Assembly (NCBI GenBank): GCA_022747635.1
Contig: JAKTNV010000001.1
Coordinates: forward strand, 22,220,572-22,284,571
Direction of reading: 5' to 3'
Length of the DNA stretch: 64,000 nt
Source of the DNA: Hetaerina americana
Taxonomy: Eukaryota > Arthropoda > Insecta > Odonata > Calopterygidae
Shown: positions 1 through 9,870 of the stretch, one piece after another
How positions within the stretch are numbered: position 1 is the stretch's first letter
Layout: the number at the start of each line of letters is the position of its first letter
The notes under the pieces: generated by a model
The model's input: the letters and a program-made list of their open reading frames with translations, nothing else
Databases searched by the model: none
What the model was told of the DNA's origin: nothing
Made by a program: the position numbers and the translations under genes

Positions 1-440
1 TAATGAAAAATAAATCTCTTGAAGGTCGATTTGCGTCTTTTTCTGATGTAGGTACTCCATCAAAGGTTTGATGTTAGTGTAGCGTCCAAGGATTACAAGG
101 ATTTTATTTCACCTTTTCTCAAATACTTAACTCAATTTCATCTGTTTTCTGTTTTTATTTCTTTCTTATCTTTTCTTTAAATCGATGACCTCAATGCTAC
201 GCATTTTCTGACATTCAATTCCAACCCACTCGAATATGCGGTGTAAATCGCTAACATGTTATAAAGCAATCTGTCGCTGTTCATATATTTCTCTGTAAAT
301 CAGTTTGACGTCTGCAAATAATCTAAGGTTGTTACTTGACCTTGGGATCTTAGGTCTTTATTGTATTTCATTTTTTAATACACTTTAGCCGATTTATTCC
401 ATTGCTCAGAGTAATTACCGCTCTTAATTAAGTCCAAGTG
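1..440. other. AT-rich DNA, nothing recognised
   Basis: No coding frame with recognisable motifs, no tRNA-like boxes and no repeat shared with the rest of the window was seen here. Confidence 0.5.
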
Positions 441-444
441 GTGT

Positions 445-628
445 ATATTCAAAGAGGTGACAGACGTGGTACTTTTCCACGCCATTTATTTGAATAAATG
501 CGATCATTTTCACCTTAATAGAAACCCTTTTATAGTCAGATGATGCCTCATTAAAGTGGAAACTGCCGCATTTAGTTAAATAAATGGTGAGGAAAAATGC
601 CACGCCTGTCACTTCTTTGAATAATTAT
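445..628. mobile_element. Palindromic MITE-like element with long imperfect inverted repeats
   Basis: The left arm (about 447-520) and the right arm (about 550-625) are imperfect reverse complements over about 75 bp. Both ends read attcaaag(a/g)(a/g)gtgacag inward, followed by a shared catttattt...aaatgcg block. Each arm lies next to a TA dinucleotide (445-446 and 627-628), which fits a Tc1/mariner-type target site. There is no coding capacity; the apparent small minus-strand frame is a by-product of the inverted repeat. The class is inferred from structure only. Confidence 0.65.
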
Positions 629-747
629 ACAAACGTAACGTGAGAGCATAAAAAGTGATTTATTTTTATTAATAGACTCTTGCTATGTTCAGGTTTTGAA
701 TGCGTTTTGTAATTGATAACCTTCATCACTTATTACCGTTTATGTGT

Positions 748-779
748 GTGTATATATATATATGTATAAGTATATACAA

Positions 780-824
<45 letters not shown>
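748..824. repeat. (TA)n/(TG)n microsatellite, interrupted
   Basis: Alternating TA with a short TG lead-in and a few interruptions. Confidence 0.9.
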
Positions 825-825
<1 letters not shown>

Positions 826-926
826 CGGCACAATAGAGCACAAATTATAGCAGGGTACTCATAAAAGAACCCTCACATTTTAGATTGGTTGAGCTTTCGG
901 CCTGCTCCGAGGCCTTCTTCAAGTAG
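826..926 (-). repeat. Repeat unit ending in a hammerhead-like hairpin
   Basis: Read on the minus strand, 925-891 gives cttgaagaaggcc, a short loop, then ggccgaaagctc: a GC stem flanked by TGAAGA on one side and GAAA on the other. This resembles the stem II region of a hammerhead ribozyme core (CUGANGA...GAAA), but the C of CUGANGA is T here. The downstream minus-strand part (gtgaggg...gtgctctattgtgcc) matches the units at 17935-18540. Such motifs are known from Penelope-like elements; assignment to that class is inference. Confidence 0.45.
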
Positions 927-934
927 TGTGTGTG

Positions 935-935
<1 letters not shown>

Positions 936-1028
<93 letters not shown>
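936..1028. repeat. (TA)n microsatellite
   Basis: A near-perfect TA run of about 93 bp, flanked by TG and CA repeats on its two sides, so the whole block is self-complementary. Confidence 0.95.
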
Positions 1029-1032
<4 letters not shown>

Positions 1033-1040
1033 CACACACA

Positions 1041-1081
1041 CCTCGGTTTTAGTATATATATACATATATATAAAACCGAGG
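1041..1081. repeat. Short perfect-arm hairpin
   Basis: cctcggtttta at 1041-1051 is the reverse complement of taaaaccgagg at 1071-1081, and the loop is itself TA-rich. Confidence 0.8.
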
Positions 1082-1150
1082 GTGGTCTGACAAGTTTCCG
1101 ACCTCAAAATTTCAGAAAAAATGTCTTTTATTTTTGTTAGGTCGGAAATG
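1075..1150. mobile_element. Truncated copy of the GAGGGTGGTCTG MITE
   Basis: The left arm gagggtggtctgacaagttt and the following cgacct match the element at 20208-20291. An inner right arm (aggtcggaaa, about 1140-1149) is present, but the outer right arm is missing. Where it should continue, the (ATATT)n array begins. Confidence 0.6.
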
Positions 1151-1152
1151 TT

Positions 1153-2187
1153 TATATATTATATTATATTATATTATATTATATTATATTATATTATATT
1201 ATATTATATTATATTATATTATATTATATTATATTATATTATATTATATTATATTATATTATATTATATTATATTATATTATATTATATTATATTATATT
1301 ATATTATATTATATTATATTATATTATATTATATTATATTATATTATATTATATTATATTATATTATATTATATTATATTATATTATATTATATTATATT
1401 ATATTATATTATATTATATTATATTATATTATATTATATTATATTATATTATATTATATTATATTATATTATATTATATTATATTATATTATATTATATT
1501 ATATTATATTATATTATATTATATTATATTATATTATATTATATTATATTATATTATATTATATTATATTATATTATATTATATTATATTATATTATATT
1601 ATATTATATTATATTATATTATATTATATTATATTATATTATATTATATTATATTATATTATATTATATTATATTATATTATATTATATTATATTATATT
1701 ATATTATATTATATTATATTATATTATATTATATTATATTATATTATATTATATTATATTATATTATATTATATTATATTATATTATATTATATTATATT
1801 ATATTATATTATATTATATTATATTATATTATATTATATTATATTATATTATATTATATTATATTATATTATATTATATTATATTATATTATATTATATT
1901 ATATTATATTATATTATATTATATTATATTATATTATATTATATTATATTATATTATATTATATTATATTATATTATATTATATTATATTATATTATATT
2001 ATATTATATTATATTATATTATATTATATTATATTATATTATATTATATTATATTATATTATATTATATTATATTATATTATATTATATTATATTATATT
2101 ATATTATATTATATTATATTATATTATATTATATTATATTATATTATATTATATTATATTATATTATATTATATTATATTATATTAT
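1153..2187. repeat. Giant perfect (ATATT)n pentanucleotide array
   Basis: About 1,030 bp (roughly 206 units) of a 5-bp repeat with no interruption visible. Five is not a multiple of three, so the array is free of stops in more than one frame and yields artefactual Tyr/Ile/Leu-repeat reading frames, which are not genes. It lies between the broken right arm of a MITE and the 3' tail of a SINE (2188-2400, -). Confidence 0.97.
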
Positions 2188-2400
2188 ATATATATATGCA
2201 CACACTCATTCACATATTCACATGGAAATAGATAAAAGGAAAAGGGATAGGAACACCTAGAACAGACGAACACAGGAGAGGTGGGGTAGGCGTAATCGAG
2301 CAGATCACAAGTGCAAAAGTATTTCCTTGAGCGGGACTTGAAGCACGGCTCTTTCGATTTGCTAAGCGTATTCTCTAACCACTTGAGTTATCGTGGAAAC
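2188..2400 (-). mobile_element. tRNA-derived SINE (family 2), minus strand
   Basis: On the minus strand the head (about 2396-2325) reads like a tRNA: an A-box-like taactcaagtggttagag and, about 45 bp on, a B-box-like gcttcaagtccc. The body includes gtgttcctatccctttt and ends in ccatgtgaat followed by TG/TA-rich sequence. The same body and tail recur at 24840-25022 and, in the opposite orientation, at 2452-2546. An internal Pol III promoter is expected from the family; activity cannot be judged. Confidence 0.7.
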
Positions 2401-2451
2401 GTAATTTTGACTGCAATTTTGGGGGCTTTTTGCAACCAAGTGCCCCGAATA

Positions 2452-2546
2452 TATATATCTTTTATATGTGTTCCTATCCCATTTCCTTACATCTATTACC
2501 ATGTGAATTAGTAAATGTTCGCCATTTGGCGGGTTTTCGAATTTGA
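2452..2546 (+). mobile_element. SINE family 2, 3' tail fragment
   Basis: gtgttcctatcccatttcct followed by tacatctattaccatgtgaa and cgccatttggcgggttttcg matches the tail of the copy at 24840-25022 in opposite orientation. The tRNA-like head is absent. Together with the preceding minus-strand copy it makes an inverted SINE pair. Confidence 0.65.
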
Positions 2547-3732
2547 ATATCAGGTTTACAAAATTCGACCAAGGACCTTTGAAACTCATAAGGAGGCAAT
2601 TACAGATGTCATTGCTGGAATAATCCAAGATATGTTGAGATAATAACATGGGATGTAGTCGTTTTCACGAATAAAAACCTTTTTTTTTATTTAACTGGGT
2701 TGATTTTTTTTACAATACACCCGTCAAATCAGGAAGTCCATTCTGCTCCACCCCATCAGGGTGCGAGGAAGGGTCACTGATTTGCTGAGTTCATTGATAC
2801 GTTTTTAGTCAGTGGCATAAACTTGATATATTGGAACGCAAAGCGGGCGGGGGGTATTCAAAACTACCTAGAAATAGCATGTTTTCTTTGGGTAGCCCTA
2901 GCAAGCTAACCCAGCTGACCATCTGACCCAGCTGACCATCCTTCCCTTACTGACTGAATGAGAAGCATTTTCAACAATAAAAAGACTGTCGTTTTAATAA
3001 TGCACAAGAACAGCGTGCGACTATTCGTTTACTCCGCACACGTGGTTTAACCAACCATTTAATTTTTTTCGTCGATTGACTAAGATGTGCGGTAATGGTG
3101 AATTGGAGAGTTTGAATTAAATGCACGTCCGTGATGCGTCACCGTTCAAATATGGCCGAGAGACGTTCCATAACATACCCAAGAAGCCAGCTTCGTTCAC
3201 GGACCAGCTGGTTTTTCCAGTGGGCGCATGTAGGCCCATAATTAGAAGCGTGTACGACGGCCATGGTATCATTGGTGTTGGAGCTGTCAAAAAGGTATAC
3301 CCCTACAGAAATAGTTTCCTGACAAGTCACAGAAGTTTCACATTTTTAGTGAAATTCCTTCGTCAGAAAACAATTAGAATATCTTAGTTCTTGAACGCAT
3401 CGCATTGGCCGGATTGCTGTGTTGTGGCCAGTCGTTCGCGGGGAGAAAACTGGGAGGGGGGGTTTGTCGCCAGCTCTGAATAATTCCACTCCGAGAGCCA
3501 TGCGAATGATTTGCATACTTCCGAGTGCTGCCAATTTGACATGACCTCCTTTATCATTCACCGGGTAGCTCATTGGGCACTTTTCTCAACGGATTTGTCG
3601 CTCGTAAGTGAGCCAGCCGTCTCATGATTTCCGGAGAGAAAAATGAACTAAAATGCCGAAATCTAATAGTTTCCACGGTATTAATGGACTATCCGGAAAA
3701 CCCAAAAATTGCACTACATACGCCATAATCCA
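2547..3732. other. No recognised gene or repeat
   Basis: Mixed-composition DNA. Frames of up to 88 codons occur (for example 3121-3387, +) but show no family motif. A short duplication (cagctgaccatc twice, about 2911-2940) is present. Confidence 0.4.
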
Positions 3733-4303
3733 CTTACATCTACATCTACATCAATACCCTGCAAGCCACCAAAAAGGTGTGTGGCAGGGGGTGCAGCACC
3801 AGGATGAAAGGGTAAGGGATGAGGGGGTAAGGGTTTTTCAAATGGATGGGGAAAGGTAAGGGGAACCTGCAAAAAAATATATATAAAAAATATATATATA
3901 TAAATATAATCGTATAACCCTGCGCAGTCGCTACCTTGTAGGTTTATACTTATTATGTCGGGCAGGCTCCTGGGGGATTTCGAGTACAAAAATTCTGGTC
4001 TCTTATTGTTCTCGGAAAAAATGACCATTTAAATCTGTCTGTCTTGCAGTCAATCTCTCTAATCTTACATTCGTGATCCCTCCGCCCGTAATACGTTGGC
4101 GTCCGTATTATGTTCTTGATCTCATTGGAAAAGGAACCATCTTTAAATGTTTTTAATAAGTTTAATCTATATTGTAAACGCCGCTGTGTAAGGGAATCCC
4201 AGCCTAAATTTTCTAGCAAAGTAGTTACGCTACTGCGTTGGTCATAACAATTTTTGACAAATCTAGCCCCCCTCCGCTGAACTCGATCCAATTCCGAAAT
4301 TAA
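3733..4303 (-). mobile_element. 5'-truncated CR1/L2-like LINE, minus strand
   Basis: A non-LTR retrotransposon 3' end. The minus-strand frame 4291-3953 (112 codons) carries the reverse transcriptase C-terminal region, with RVQRRGARFVKNCYD, LGWDSLTQRR and FFPRTIRD. It is followed by a 3' UTR ending in the conserved palindromic ccaccttttggtggcttgcagg-type block (3764-3793) and then gatgta repeats (3735-3755). The same 3' end recurs at least ten times in the window, always 5'-truncated, as expected for target-primed reverse transcription. The CR1/L2-like label comes from the C-terminal motif and the short-repeat tail; Jockey or I-like is the main alternative. Confidence 0.75.
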
Positions 4304-4467
4304 ATTTATGTCTTGAGGAATTAAGGGAATTATGGTCGAAGGTCAATCCCATGGAACGCATAAACAAAGAACCAACCATGGTTATCAAACCGAAGGTTAT
4401 TTTGATAGGTGAGAGGGTAGAGATCACGTAATCATGGGCCCTGTACGTACACCGTGTGATAGCCACA

Positions 4468-4570
4468 CATTAACAGGGTAATATTAGGTTGGGTTCCTTT
4501 TTTTTCTATGCCACCTGTGGTTTTCAAGGAAGATATTCTGTTACCTGAAAAAAAATCACACTGCATGGAT
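4468..4570 (-). mobile_element. SINE family 1 body fragment, degenerate
   Basis: Contains a diverged form of the block seen at 62660-62730 (ccggttatggtttcccagga, then agat...acccgaaaaatcaca). Neither the tRNA-like head nor the tail is recognisable. Confidence 0.5.
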
Positions 4571-4911
4571 GAATATTGAGGGGGTATATATATCGAAAGA
4601 CCATAGATTTCATTAGACTAGTTGTAGGTAAATGTAACGAAAAAATTGGAGAGATTGGAGGGTGTTCGGGATCCATGGGAGAAAAACGTTAATTTTAAGT
4701 AATTGGATAAGGTCCAGAGAAAATCCGCTTTGCTCGTTAAAAATTGCCGCGAGAAGAGAGTAAGCGTGCATGGGGTGTGTTGGAGGAATGAGATTGGGAA
4801 TTCCTTGAAACACAAACAGAGAAGACATGACATTTAAACTTTAAGAAAGGTACAAGACCTATAAAGGTTTCTTGCGGCAACGAGGAAAGTATTAAAGCAC
4901 CACATTTTTTT

Positions 4912-5442
4912 AGTATCCTGCAAGCCACCGCTAAGGTGTGTGGCAAGGGGTAATACACACAAGACTTATTTTGACCATAATATTTTTACCCAAATCGCGG
5001 TCGGACAGCGTTACTCTGACCACTTGTAAAAAAGATTTAATCTTAAATCAAACTGATCTATACTTAATTTCTCTAATTTTATTAGCAGGGTCTCTCCTAC
5101 CGTAGTTCGATGGGGGCAATAATACCTTTTCAGTATCACTGCTAAAGGGACGCCCTTCGAATTTATGCAAGAGATTTAATCTTTAATTTAACCTTCGCTC
5201 CATGAGTGATTCCAAGCCTAGCTGCTCTAAATACTTTGGATATGCCACTCAATTTATCATGACGACGTTTTACAAATCTAGTTCCTCTACGCTGCACGCG
5301 ATTCAATTCGGCAATCAATCCAACTTCGTGAGGATCCCATATGCTTGCAGCATACTCTATATGAGCCCTAACCAACGACAGATAACATTTCTTAATCACA
5401 TATATATTACAACTAGCATATCTCGTATTTGTCACCAATATA

Positions 5443-5445
<3 letters not shown>
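4912..5445 (-). mobile_element. 5'-truncated CR1/L2-like LINE, minus strand
   Basis: The minus-strand frame 5438-5163 encodes LSLVRAHIEYAASIWDPHEV, then ELNRVQRRGTRFVKRRHDKL: the C-terminal part of the same LINE reverse transcriptase, including the HIEYA motif just after the polymerase core. The frame stops early, and remnants of the rest of the C-terminus continue toward the 3' end at 4916-4955 (cctgcaagccaccgctaagg...). The 5' truncation point abuts the (TA)n tract at 5446. Confidence 0.75.

Positions 5446-5497
<52 letters not shown>
5446..5497. repeat. (TA)n microsatellite
   Basis: A pure TA run at the truncated 5' end of the adjacent LINE. Confidence 0.95.
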
Positions 5498-5500
<3 letters not shown>

Positions 5501-6690
5501 TATATTGATAAATTCGACCATTGGGATAAAAAATTAGAGAGAGGTGGGCACCGTTACAAAAGGGTTGAAGTATTCATATTCTCTCGCATGATACGTCCAG
5601 GGTGACCGCGCCGCCTGTACATGACCGTGCTACTGCGTAGGGTGCCCTAACTGAAATTGCCTTATTATTAGGCGCCTAAGATTTAGGCACCAAAAACCAT
5701 ACTTCCTAATGCCTAACGAGTATGGACGCAGCTTTAGTACTTTCAAAATATTTGCGTTATATTTCTTTAATAACCTCGGTGAACAATTCGAATGTACTCT
5801 GATACAAAGTTTTATATGTATTCAATCCTTAATGCATGTCACTATTTTGACCCTAGTTAATTGTCAATAGCAAATATTTGAAAAAAAAACGAAGAATTGA
5901 AGGCACTTTTTCCAAAACGCCACGCGATAAACGTACGTAATTTCCTGCTATCTATGTGCTAATTTTGCTGAAAATCACATACACTTGAGATAATGCAAGA
6001 ATCTCCATTTGTTGCATCCTATATTATTCGACGTAATTATATCCAGTTGACTGGAACTGGAACGTAGAAGCAAGAGAAGCGTGGAGTGTTCCCTATCGAG
6101 TGGGATCGTATTATTTTTCCTTCCATCACTGAGCCGAGTCCACGCTGGTAGCGAAGAGGCCGTTTGCCCTCCTTCAAACTCCTCTTTTCCCTCGAAAGAC
6201 TCGGTTTGGGGCTCAGGGTGAGACTGCAACGCATACCAAGCGGGTTAACCTGAAACGGGTCCGACACTTCTTCTTCTCCTTTGAGTCGAGGACAGAAAGG
6301 AAACACCGAAAAATAAAAAAAAATGGAAGATAAGAAATACTGCCGAGATTCGTGAGTCGCAAGGCTCATGCTGGGATAGCAAGTAGTGCCACCACCCCTC
6401 CCCCCCCTTCGGGATGGGAAGGGAAGGAGGATCCGTCTCTTTGCCCGCATGTGCGACAGACTGGCGCCATCATTGTTGTCACCTGCATTGTCGCGGGCAC
6501 AAAGAGTGGAGCGAAGGCCAGAAAGGAACCCTATCAATCTACTTAAGAGAGGGAGGAGGTGGAGAGAATGGGATGAATAGAAGAGACACCTTCGACGAAA
6601 AAAAACACATTTTGGGAAGGATTCACTGCTGGGAAGCGTGCGTGTTTCTCTGTTATATATACCATCGCCACGCTTGTGACTAATCTCGTG
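5498..6690. other. No recognised gene; GC-richer stretch 6050-6640
   Basis: The GC-richer stretch is open for 254 codons on the minus strand (6801-6037), but that frame begins inside a TA/TG microsatellite and has low-complexity Arg/Ser/Leu composition with no family motif. I do not call it a gene. Confidence 0.4.
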
Positions 6691-6730
6691 GGTGTATATA
6701 TATATGTGTGTGTGTGTGTGAGTGTATATA

Positions 6731-6770
<40 letters not shown>
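6691..6770. repeat. (TA)n(TG)n microsatellite
   Basis: Compound TA and TG tract ending exactly where the mariner left-end fragment begins. Confidence 0.93.
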
Positions 6771-6772
<2 letters not shown>

Positions 6773-6990
6773 CTTGAACAAAAAGTTCCCGGAATAACCA
6801 CCGTGTGGCGCTCCCATCGTTCCGATTTGAGTTCTGTTTTTTTTTGTTAAATTGGTACATCTGTTGTTGATATTCCCTTTAAATCTTAGTGTCATAACTT
6901 GACATTTGCAAAAGTTACGTAGCCAAGAGTACATCTATCTCTGTGTGTGTTGGCGATTTTTTACAATTGCAGAAATGGATTTAAATTTGT
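6771..6990 (+). mobile_element. Mariner left-end fragment
   Basis: Matches the first 220 bp or so of the mariner at 7695-9025: the terminal repeat ccttgaacaaaaagttcccg, the 5' UTR, and the transposase start codon with the first residues MDLNL. It then diverges immediately (tgataaacgc). No right end was found before 7695. At two positions (catcgttcc and cttgacattt) it agrees with the right terminal repeat of the nearby full copy rather than with its left one. Confidence 0.8.
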
Positions 6991-7544
6991 GATAAACGCT
7001 TGATGTAGTCTAGTTTACATCAAATCCTGCCTTTTTGCGGTTATCTACTCTACAAAGTAACGCGAGAAATTCTCGTCAATTTCATTATTTAAACGGGAAA
7101 AAAAATATTTTCAGAAAATGAGGCGGATTCACCGTTCAGATTATGAGAAAAATTTCAACAATTAGGCTTAAGAGCTATGAAAACACACAGAAAACGGACT
7201 GCTTGACGAGAGTTTGAATTCGTTTTTAAGAATCTCCGCGTTTTTTTTATTGAGAAACTTAATAAATAGAGAGTGTCCTTCTTAAGTCATAGTGTTTATT
7301 GAATACTTGTGTTGTGCTACATGCTGAAAAAATAATCAAATTTCGTCTCAAATGTTCTAACCCAACTGCATACAAAATAAAATATCATTCGTTTTCATTC
7401 CGACGTTAAGTCTTAATTTATCTCAAAATAAGTAAAGCTTATCTCGTATTCAAGATAAGCTTGACTTATTATTACGCTATGAAGATTATAACTAATGATA
7501 GTTTGTTTTACATAGTGTTTTAATAAAATTACCTACCAATAACT
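6991..7544. other. AT-rich DNA, nothing recognised
   Basis: Separates the two mariner pieces. No coding or repeat signature seen. Confidence 0.4.
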
Positions 7545-7684
7545 ATTTTTCAACGAACGCTAATTTTACAAGTCCCCCAAACACATCATAACGTGATACC
7601 CAACAATGCATAAAACCATTTTTTAATTCCGCATAGTTCATCTCCTCCAGCATGTCTATTTTGTACCTCCCCCAACTTAACATT
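7545..7684 (-). pseudogene. Extreme C-terminus of a non-LTR reverse transcriptase
   Basis: The minus strand reads GRYKIDMLEEMNYAELKNGF, which resembles the GR(N/K)RIGMLDGMKGGRKYSEMK tail of the RTE-like elements in this window. It is a short relic, truncated at the 5' end, next to the mariner. Confidence 0.45.
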
Positions 7685-7694
7685 CCTAATATTA

Positions 7695-9025
7695 CTACCT
7701 TGAACAAAAAGTTCCCGGAATAACCACCGTGTGGCGCTCCCATCATTCCGATTTGAGTTCTGTTTTTTTTTGTTAAATTGGTACATCTGTTGTTGATATT
7801 CCCTTTAAATCTTAGTGTCATAACTTGATATTTGCAAAAGTTACGTAGCCAAGAGTACATCTATCTCTGTGTGTGTTGGCGATTTTTTACAATTTCAGAA
7901 ATGGATTTAAATTTGCAACAACGAACTTGTATTAAATTTTGCGTAAAAAACGGATTTAGTGGCGCACGGACGTTGGAAATGTTGGAAAAGTGTTTCGGCA
8001 ACGATTCTCTAAAAAAAACAGTCGTTTACCAGTGGCACGAGCGGTTCAGAAGTGGTCGTGAGTCAATCGAAGATGATGAACGCAGTGGCAGACCATCGAC
8101 ATCGAAAGTCGGTGAAAAAATTGATAAAGTAAAAGAAATGTTGGTCAATAACCGCAAATTAACCATCAGAGAAATAGCGGAGGACTTGAACATTGCCTAT
8201 GGATCCGCCCAAGACATTGTGGTTAATGATTTGGGTTTCCGTCGTGTAGCAGCAAAGTTGGTGCCAAAAGACCTCAATTTCATGCAAAAAAGAGACCGTG
8301 TTGACGTCGCAAAAGACATGATTTGCGAGGCTGAATCCGATCCCACATTCATCAAAAGGATCATTACTGGAGACGAGACGTGGGTTTATGAGTACGACAC
8401 GCAATCCAGACATCAGGCAAGTGAATGGCGTTCACCAAATGAGCCGAGACCAAAAAAACCACGTCGTTTTCAGTCAAAAAAGAAGGCAATGCTGACGGTT
8501 TTCATGGATTACAACGGTGTAGTGCATCATGAATTTTTGCCAGAAGGCCAGACAGTAAACAAAGAGTATTATTTGGGCGTTATGAGACGTTTGCGTGAAG
8601 CAATTCGCCGAAAGAGACCAGAAATGTGGGCAGAAAACTCGTGGATTTTGCACCATGATAACGCGACGTCGCACAGTGCTATCATTATTCGTAATTTTTT
8701 GACGAAAAATGCAACAAATACCATCCAACAGCCACCGAATTCACCTGATTTGGCTCCCTGTGACTTCTTTCTGTTCAATCGAGTTAAAAAACCATTACGG
8801 GGAACGCGTTTTAGCAGCCAAGAGGAAGTAATGGAAAAATCGCATGAAGCACTGATGGACATACCGAAAACCGACCGTAACTTTTGCAAATGTCAAGTTA
8901 TGACACTAAGATTTAAAGGGAATATCAACAACAGATGTACCAATTTAACAAAAAAAACAGAACTCAAATCGGAACGATGGGAGCGCCACACGGTGGCTAT
9001 TCCGGGAACGTTTTGATCAAGGTTG
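7695..9025 (+). mobile_element. Mariner transposon with ~150-bp terminal inverted repeats
   Basis: A 1,331-bp element flanked by TA on both sides (7693-7694 and 9026-9027), the mariner target duplication. Its ends (ctaccttgaac... and the reverse complement caaccttgatc...) are inverted repeats that stay about 95 percent identical by eye for roughly 150 bp (7695-7845 against 8876-9025). Mariner inverted repeats are normally near 30 bp. The right repeat overlaps the coding region and has replaced the normal 3' end of the transposase gene, so the element looks like the product of an end-inversion or conversion event. Confidence 0.85.
7901..9016 (+). CDS. Mariner transposase with aberrant C-terminus
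   Basis: Cut-and-paste DNA transposase, 371 codons with no internal stop. The ATG at 7901 is chosen because family similarity starts there (MDLNLQQRTCIKF). Residues 1-110 or so hold the two helix-turn-helix DNA-binding regions (WHERFRSGRESIEDDERSGRP at about 45-65). A variant linker KLVPKDL sits at 119-125. The catalytic triad is visible: D158 in ITGDETW, D253 in HHDNA and D288 in SPDLAPCDFF, giving the mariner D,D34D spacing. From about residue 326 the protein is encoded by the right inverted repeat (RNFCKCQVMTLRFKG...), so the usual WKKRWxKCI...GDYFEG-type C-terminus is missing. The core is intact on inspection, but activity is doubtful because of the replaced tail. Confidence 0.85.
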   Translation: MDLNLQQRTCIKFCVKNGFSGARTLEMLEKCFGNDSLKKTVVYQWHERFRSGRESIEDDERSGRPSTSKVGEKIDKVKEMLVNNRKLTIREIAEDLNIAYGSAQDIVVNDLGFRRVAAKLVPKDLNFMQKRDRVDVAKDMICEAESDPTFIKRIITGDETWVYEYDTQSRHQASEWRSPNEPRPKKPRRFQSKKKAMLTVFMDYNGVVHHEFLPEGQTVNKEYYLGVMRRLREAIRRKRPEMWAENSWILHHDNATSHSAIIIRNFLTKNATNTIQQPPNSPDLAPCDFFLFNRVKKPLRGTRFSSQEEVMEKSHEALMDIPKTDRNFCKCQVMTLRFKGNINNRCTNLTKKTELKSERWERHTVAIPGTF

Positions 9026-9027
9026 TA

Positions 9028-9082
9028 TATGCATATGTATATAAAAATATATTTAAATATCTATATATTTATATATATATAC

Positions 9083-9133
<51 letters not shown>
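9028..9133. repeat. (TA)n microsatellite
   Basis: Interrupted, then pure TA, beginning right at the mariner right end. Confidence 0.93.
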
Positions 9134-9134
<1 letters not shown>

Positions 9135-9295
9135 CTGCTAAAAACGTATGTGTAAGTCTCACGGGTGTGAATAATAATTTATATGAAGTTAGCACTTGAG
9201 CACAAAGATAAAAACACAGAAACGCACGAAAAAAATTTCGAATTTTCGTTGGTCCACGCCCCCTTTCTCAAGGAAGATAAGGAACCTCCCATCCT
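9134..9295. repeat. Dispersed repeat copy 1 (shared with 21440-21610)
   Basis: Shares in order: gtgtaagtctcacgggtgtg then aataataat; an aaagataaaaacacagaaacg block; and cccctttctcaaggaagata then aggaac. The second copy is at 21440-21610. Both copies begin at the end of a TA-rich tract. The class is unknown: no coding and no clear tRNA boxes. Confidence 0.6.
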
Positions 9296-9304
9296 TTTTT
9301 TATT

Positions 9305-9870
9305 GATTTTCCCCTTCAAGCCACCGCTAGAGTGTGTGGTAGGGGGCGAATACACACCAGAATAATTTTACCCGAACTTGACCTTACCGCGGTCGAACAA
9401 TGTTATTATGATCCCTTACTGTTCGTGGAAAAAATTACATCTTAAATCTATTTGTTCTACTCTTAATCTATCTAATTTTATTAGCATGATCTCTCCTACC
9501 GTAATACGATGGAGGTAATAATACCTTTTCGACATCACTGCTAAAGAGACCTCCTTCCAAATTATGCAAGGGCTTCAATCTGTAAGTTAACCTTCGCTCC
9601 GTGAGTGATTCCCAACCGAGCTGATCTAATATTTTGGATACGCTAATAGATCTCTTATATCGTAGTACGATGGTGGTAATAATAAATTTTCAACGTCACT
9701 GCTAAAGAGGCGTCTTTCCAATTAATGCAAGAACTTCAATCTGTAATGTAACCTTCGCTCCGTGAGTGATTCCCAGCATAGCTGCTCTAAGATTTTGGAT
9801 ATGGAACTAAGTTTATCATAGCAACGTTTTACAAATCAAGGTCTTCTACGCTCGCGTTGAATTTGGAATC
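9305..9870 (-). mobile_element. CR1/L2-like LINE 3' region with internal tandem duplication, minus strand
   Basis: The 3'-end block (caagccaccgctagagtgtg at about 9319-9338) and the C-terminal coding relics match the other LINE copies. A segment of about 165 bp occurs twice in tandem: once from about 9490 to 9640 and again from about 9655 to 9800. Both carry tacgatggtggtaataata-like sequence, then atgcaag(g/a)(g/a)cttcaatctgtaa, then ccttcgctccgtgagtgatt. The other copies have this segment once. Confidence 0.65.

Noticed and set aside
845..1140. Ile-Tyr repeat frames (also at 10823, 11482, 17674, 20069, 20983, 25766, 26114 and others)
   Set aside because: Translations of TA/TG microsatellites.
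1121..2260. 379- and 365-codon open frames of Tyr/Ile/Leu repeats
   Set aside because: Translation of the (ATATT)n array; no real coding signal.
6037..6801. 254-codon minus-strand frame
   Set aside because: Starts in a microsatellite, biased composition, no family motif; a by-product of GC-richer DNA.
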